From: CAG-582 sp964551965
GTDB lineage: Bacteria > Bacillota_I > Bacilli_A > RF39 > UBA660
Reading direction: 5' to 3'
Length of the DNA stretch: 9,114 nt
Assembly: GCA_964551965.1 (NCBI GenBank)
Contig: CAZKFB010000042.1
Location: 1 to 9,114, forward strand
The translations under genes were made by a program, and so were the position numbers. Numbering within the stretch: the stretch's first letter is position 1; every line of letters begins with the position of its first letter. The notes beneath the pieces were generated by a model. It did not search any database, was not told the origin of the DNA, and saw only the letters and a program-made list of their open reading frames with translations. Positions 7,277 through 9,114 of this stretch are shown here, in pieces.

Positions 7277-8002
7277 TCATTTTTTATATTCAAAATATTC
7301 CTCTAGTATATTTATTAAATTATTTTTGTTTTCTTCAAATTGTATTTTCCTATGTCCATTAGCTCCGGATGGATGTGGAAAACCCAATAGACATTGTTCT
7401 CTTTTTATTAAATTATCTCTTATCATTGTTCTTAAGACTTCTTCAACAGCTTTGCCTAATGGAATAATTAAAGCATTAGGTAACTCAGCAACTTCTTTAT
7501 AAAAATACTTTTCCATATAACTCTTTAAAATTTTATTATCTAATATTTTAGGATTAAATCCCGTATAATTTTTATCATTTATAAAAACTGGGTATGGAAT
7601 TATTGAAGTAGTATGAAGCAAGTTGTCATTTTCACCAAATAGTTCTATACATGAGCCAATAGATAGTTTTTTATTTAATCCTAATTCATCTAGCATCATA
7701 ACTAAATTTTTTCTCATGCTCCCAGCAAAGCGAGAATTTCTTTTACAATTGCTTTTGATTGTTTCCTGATTGAGATTTTCTATTAATCCTTTATTAGCTG
7801 TTTTATAGGCAATCTGTGTTTGTGTCCATCCGGGAGTTATTCCAACGATAAATATTTTGGCATGCTTATTTATAACTTCATTGTGAGGTGCATAGTAGAT
7901 TTTCATATTATTATTGTTATATAATTCAAACTTCTTATTTAATATATCTTCTTTTGAAAAACTATTTAATTTTTTTATTTCCTCACAATATTTATCAAAC
8001 AT
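7277..8002 (-). CDS. Uracil-DNA glycosylase superfamily-like protein
   Basis: Probably a member of the uracil-DNA glycosylase fold superfamily, but not one of the classic families. Two motifs support this. FIVGITPGWTQTQIA (51-65) resembles motif I (GxxPG, as GINPG in the MUG/TDG group). FPHPSGANGHR (208-218) resembles motif II (HPS), here in the usual C-terminal position. The residue at the catalytic place of GINPG (Asn) is Thr here, so base-excision activity cannot be assumed. It has 241 residues, no signal peptide and no membrane segment. The ATG has AGGAG six bases upstream. It lies between the YdcF-like gene (36 nt) and rbgA (24 nt) with no visible promoter, so it is likely part of the same transcript. 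It ends in TGA. A DNA-repair role is inferred from the motifs only. Confidence 0.65.
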   Translation of the reverse strand: MFDKYCEEIKKLNSFSKEDILNKKFELYNNNNMKIYYAPHNEVINKHAKIFIVGITPGWTQTQIAYKTANKGLIENLNQETIKSNCKRNSRFAGSMRKNLVMMLDELGLNKKLSIGSCIELFGENDNLLHTTSIIPYPVFINDKNYTGFNPKILDNKILKSYMEKYFYKEVAELPNALIIPLGKAVEEVLRTMIRDNLIKREQCLLGFPHPSGANGHRKIQFEENKNNLINILEEYFEYKK

Positions 8003-8038
8003 ATTTAACTCCTCTTATAGGCCACAATCATTAATATA

Positions 8039-8641
8039 TTAAATATCAATATCTATATATATTCCTTCATTTATAAATCTTATTGTCTTTTCAACTTGAG
8101 ATTTAGCTAATTCTAATAATTTAGGATTGTTAATTACTTTTTCATATGATAAGAAACTATTATTAACATAATCATAGTAAAAATGAATATTGCTATTATT
8201 TATTAATTTTGACCAATGTAAAATTATACGCATTAGATGAAACTCTTGTGTTACCAAAACAACATTAGTTGGTTTATCAATAGAATTCATATCTAATATA
8301 TTTAAAATATTAATATTATTTTCTTCTGTTGTCGTTGATTTATTTTCAATTATTATTTTACTCTTATCTATTGAATGCCCTATTAAGTAATTCATCATAT
8401 ACTCAGATTCATTAAAATTTCCTTTTGCACCAATTCCTCCTGTTAAGATGATTTTACCATATTCATGATCCTTTAAAACTTCTAATGCATGATTTAATCT
8501 TTCATCTAATAATTCTTTTATATGACATCCATAAATAATAATATAATCAGCATAGTCATATTTTTCTTTTTTTATATTAAAGAATATTTCCTTAATTAAT
8601 TCATTATCTAAGTTATTAATATCTATATTTGATAATTTCAT
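8039..8641 (-). CDS. YdcF-like DUF218 family protein
   Basis: A 200-residue member of the DUF218 (YdcF/SanA/ElyC) family. Family motifs are clear: the strand ADYIIIYG (31-38), KIILTGG (63-69) followed by NESEYM (77-82), ENKSTTTEEN (99-108), and VLVTQEFHLMR (128-138). There is no signal peptide or membrane anchor, unlike SanA and ElyC, so it is likely cytoplasmic like E. coli YdcF. That protein has been reported to bind S-adenosylmethionine, but the reaction is not known. Its ATG overlaps the TGA of the upstream acetyltransferase gene as ATGA. An AAGGA element nine bases upstream inside that gene would support coupled translation. The very AT-rich coding sequence has many Ile and Asn codons, as do its neighbours. 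Confidence 0.85.
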   Translation of the reverse strand: MKLSNIDINNLDNELIKEIFFNIKKEKYDYADYIIIYGCHIKELLDERLNHALEVLKDHEYGKIILTGGIGAKGNFNESEYMMNYLIGHSIDKSKIIIENKSTTTEENNINILNILDMNSIDKPTNVVLVTQEFHLMRIILHWSKLINNSNIHFYYDYVNNSFLSYEKVINNPKLLELAKSQVEKTIRFINEGIYIDIDI

Positions 8642-9114
8642 CTTAACACATCCTTTATTTTTAAATTAACTTTTCTAGTATTAAATGTATTTGATATTAC
8701 TTTAGATAATTTAGGATTACTTGTCATATTAGTATATCTCATACGCATAATACTATCATTTATTTCATATTCTTTGCTAGTACATAAAACTTCATAGTTA
8801 ATACCATTATCTTTATAACATCTATTTGTATCATAGAATCCATTTCTTAAATAGAAATTTTTGCGTCTAATACTTATATCATTAATGGGTTCTTCAATTG
8901 ATAAAAATAATATTTTATATTTATCTTTTAAGTCTTCTAATATCATTGAACCATAATTATTGTTTCTTAAAGAAGGTTCTACAGCTAAATACATAATGTA
9001 ATAAGCACTTCCACAGTTAACAATATAACACATTCCTATCATCTTGTCATTATCAATGATTGCATATAAATCAGAATTATTTTCTTTAGAACATTCTTGT
9101 AATATCCAAAATGG
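8638..9114 (-). CDS. GNAT family N-acetyltransferase (5' end missing)
   Basis: A likely acetyl-CoA-dependent N-acetyltransferase with unknown acceptor. The open frame continues without a stop to the right window edge, giving 158 visible residues, so the start lies outside. An internal Met at 9042 is not the start, because the codons above it already read like the family (PFWILQ..., then LYAIIDNDKMIGMCYIV as a beta hairpin). The fold signature is strand YYIMYLAVEP followed by the acetyl-CoA pyrophosphate loop RNNNYGS and helix MILEDLKDKY. Strand LFLSIEEP and the FYLRNGFYDT element follow, a GNAT C-terminal hallmark. The last 40 or so residues are basic and have no clear motif. Its TGA overlaps the ATG of the YdcF-like gene by four bases. 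No substrate can be named from the sequence. Confidence 0.85.
   Translation of the reverse strand, partial: PFWILQECSKENNSDLYAIIDNDKMIGMCYIVNCGSAYYIMYLAVEPSLRNNNYGSMILEDLKDKYKILFLSIEEPINDISIRRKNFYLRNGFYDTNRCYKDNGINYEVLCTSKEYEINDSIMRMRYTNMTSNPKLSKVISNTFNTRKVNLKIKDVLR

Noticed and set aside
6960..7502. Plus-strand open frames opposite rbgA and the glycosylase-like gene, and similar ones at 1335-1532, 2810-3037 and 5850-6146
   Set aside because: All are antisense to well-supported genes, hydrophobic by composition of reverse-complement AT-rich code, and lack start signals.
8003..8038. Palindromic TAATATATTA at the end of the YdcF-like gene as an operator or terminator
   Set aside because: It is too short and AT-only, and expected by chance in this base composition. 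No T-run or promoter lies nearby.
8638..9042. Met at 9042 as the true start of the acetyltransferase
   Set aside because: The frame stays open to the window edge with family-like residues, so the start is outside.
1..9114. Mycoplasma-type code (TGA as Trp)
   Set aside because: The Trp codons checked are all TGG and no gene contains an in-frame TGA; TGA is used only as a final stop.
1..9114. CRISPR arrays, insertion sequences, phage genes, tRNA or rRNA genes
   Set aside because: No regularly spaced direct repeats, transposase or integrase motifs, or tRNA/rRNA signatures are visible on either strand.

Overview
This is a 9.1 kb stretch of an AT-rich, low-GC Gram-positive type (Bacillota/Bacilli-like) chromosome. 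All nine recognisable protein genes lie on the minus strand. The lineage guess rests on the AT-rich codons, strong AGGAGG-like Shine-Dalgarno sites, consensus TTGACA-17-TATAAT promoters, a T-box tRNA-sensing leader, a hisS-aspS pair and the rbgA-rnhB-topA order, all of which recall Bacilli. A reduced gut-type relative (Erysipelotrichia- or RF39-like) is possible, but I cannot place it from this window. The tryptophan codons I checked, in every gene except rnhB (which encodes no Trp), are all TGG. TGA is used as a stop twice, so the standard bacterial code applies rather than the Mycoplasma code.

In the direction of transcription (right to left) the layout is as follows. (1) 9114-5741 is a tight five-gene run: a GNAT-family acetyltransferase cut by the window edge, a YdcF/DUF218 protein that overlaps it by ATGA, a uracil-DNA-glycosylase-superfamily-like protein, rbgA (ylqF, a 50S ribosome-assembly GTPase) and rnhB (RNase HII). 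Gaps are at most 36 nt and no internal promoter or terminator is evident. (2) 5740-3561 is topA (DNA topoisomerase I), with its own perfect consensus promoter, a leader of about 86 nt holding a strong hairpin, and an intrinsic terminator whose stem includes the last topA codons. (3) 3548-2791 is a 235-residue protein I do not recognise, with its own extended -10 promoter. (4) 2805-1 is a third transcription unit: a perfect consensus promoter whose -35 box lies inside the end of the unknown gene, a T-box riboswitch with terminator/antiterminator, hisS, and aspS, which runs off the left edge.

Most of the content is housekeeping: aminoacylation (hisS, aspS under one uncharged-tRNA sensor), DNA topology (topA), RNA removal from DNA (rnhB) and 50S ribosome maturation (rbgA). 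The accessory content is the GNAT/YdcF/UDG-like trio at the head of the first run and the unknown gene between topA and hisS. I see no mobile element, CRISPR array, rRNA or tRNA gene. No intergenic gap exceeds 300 bases; the longest, 2552-2790, is filled by the T-box leader. I found no clear new biological system. The points most worth a second look are the ambiguous AACAC specifier of the T-box, the unknown 235-residue protein, the topA leader, and the divergent glycosylase-like protein.
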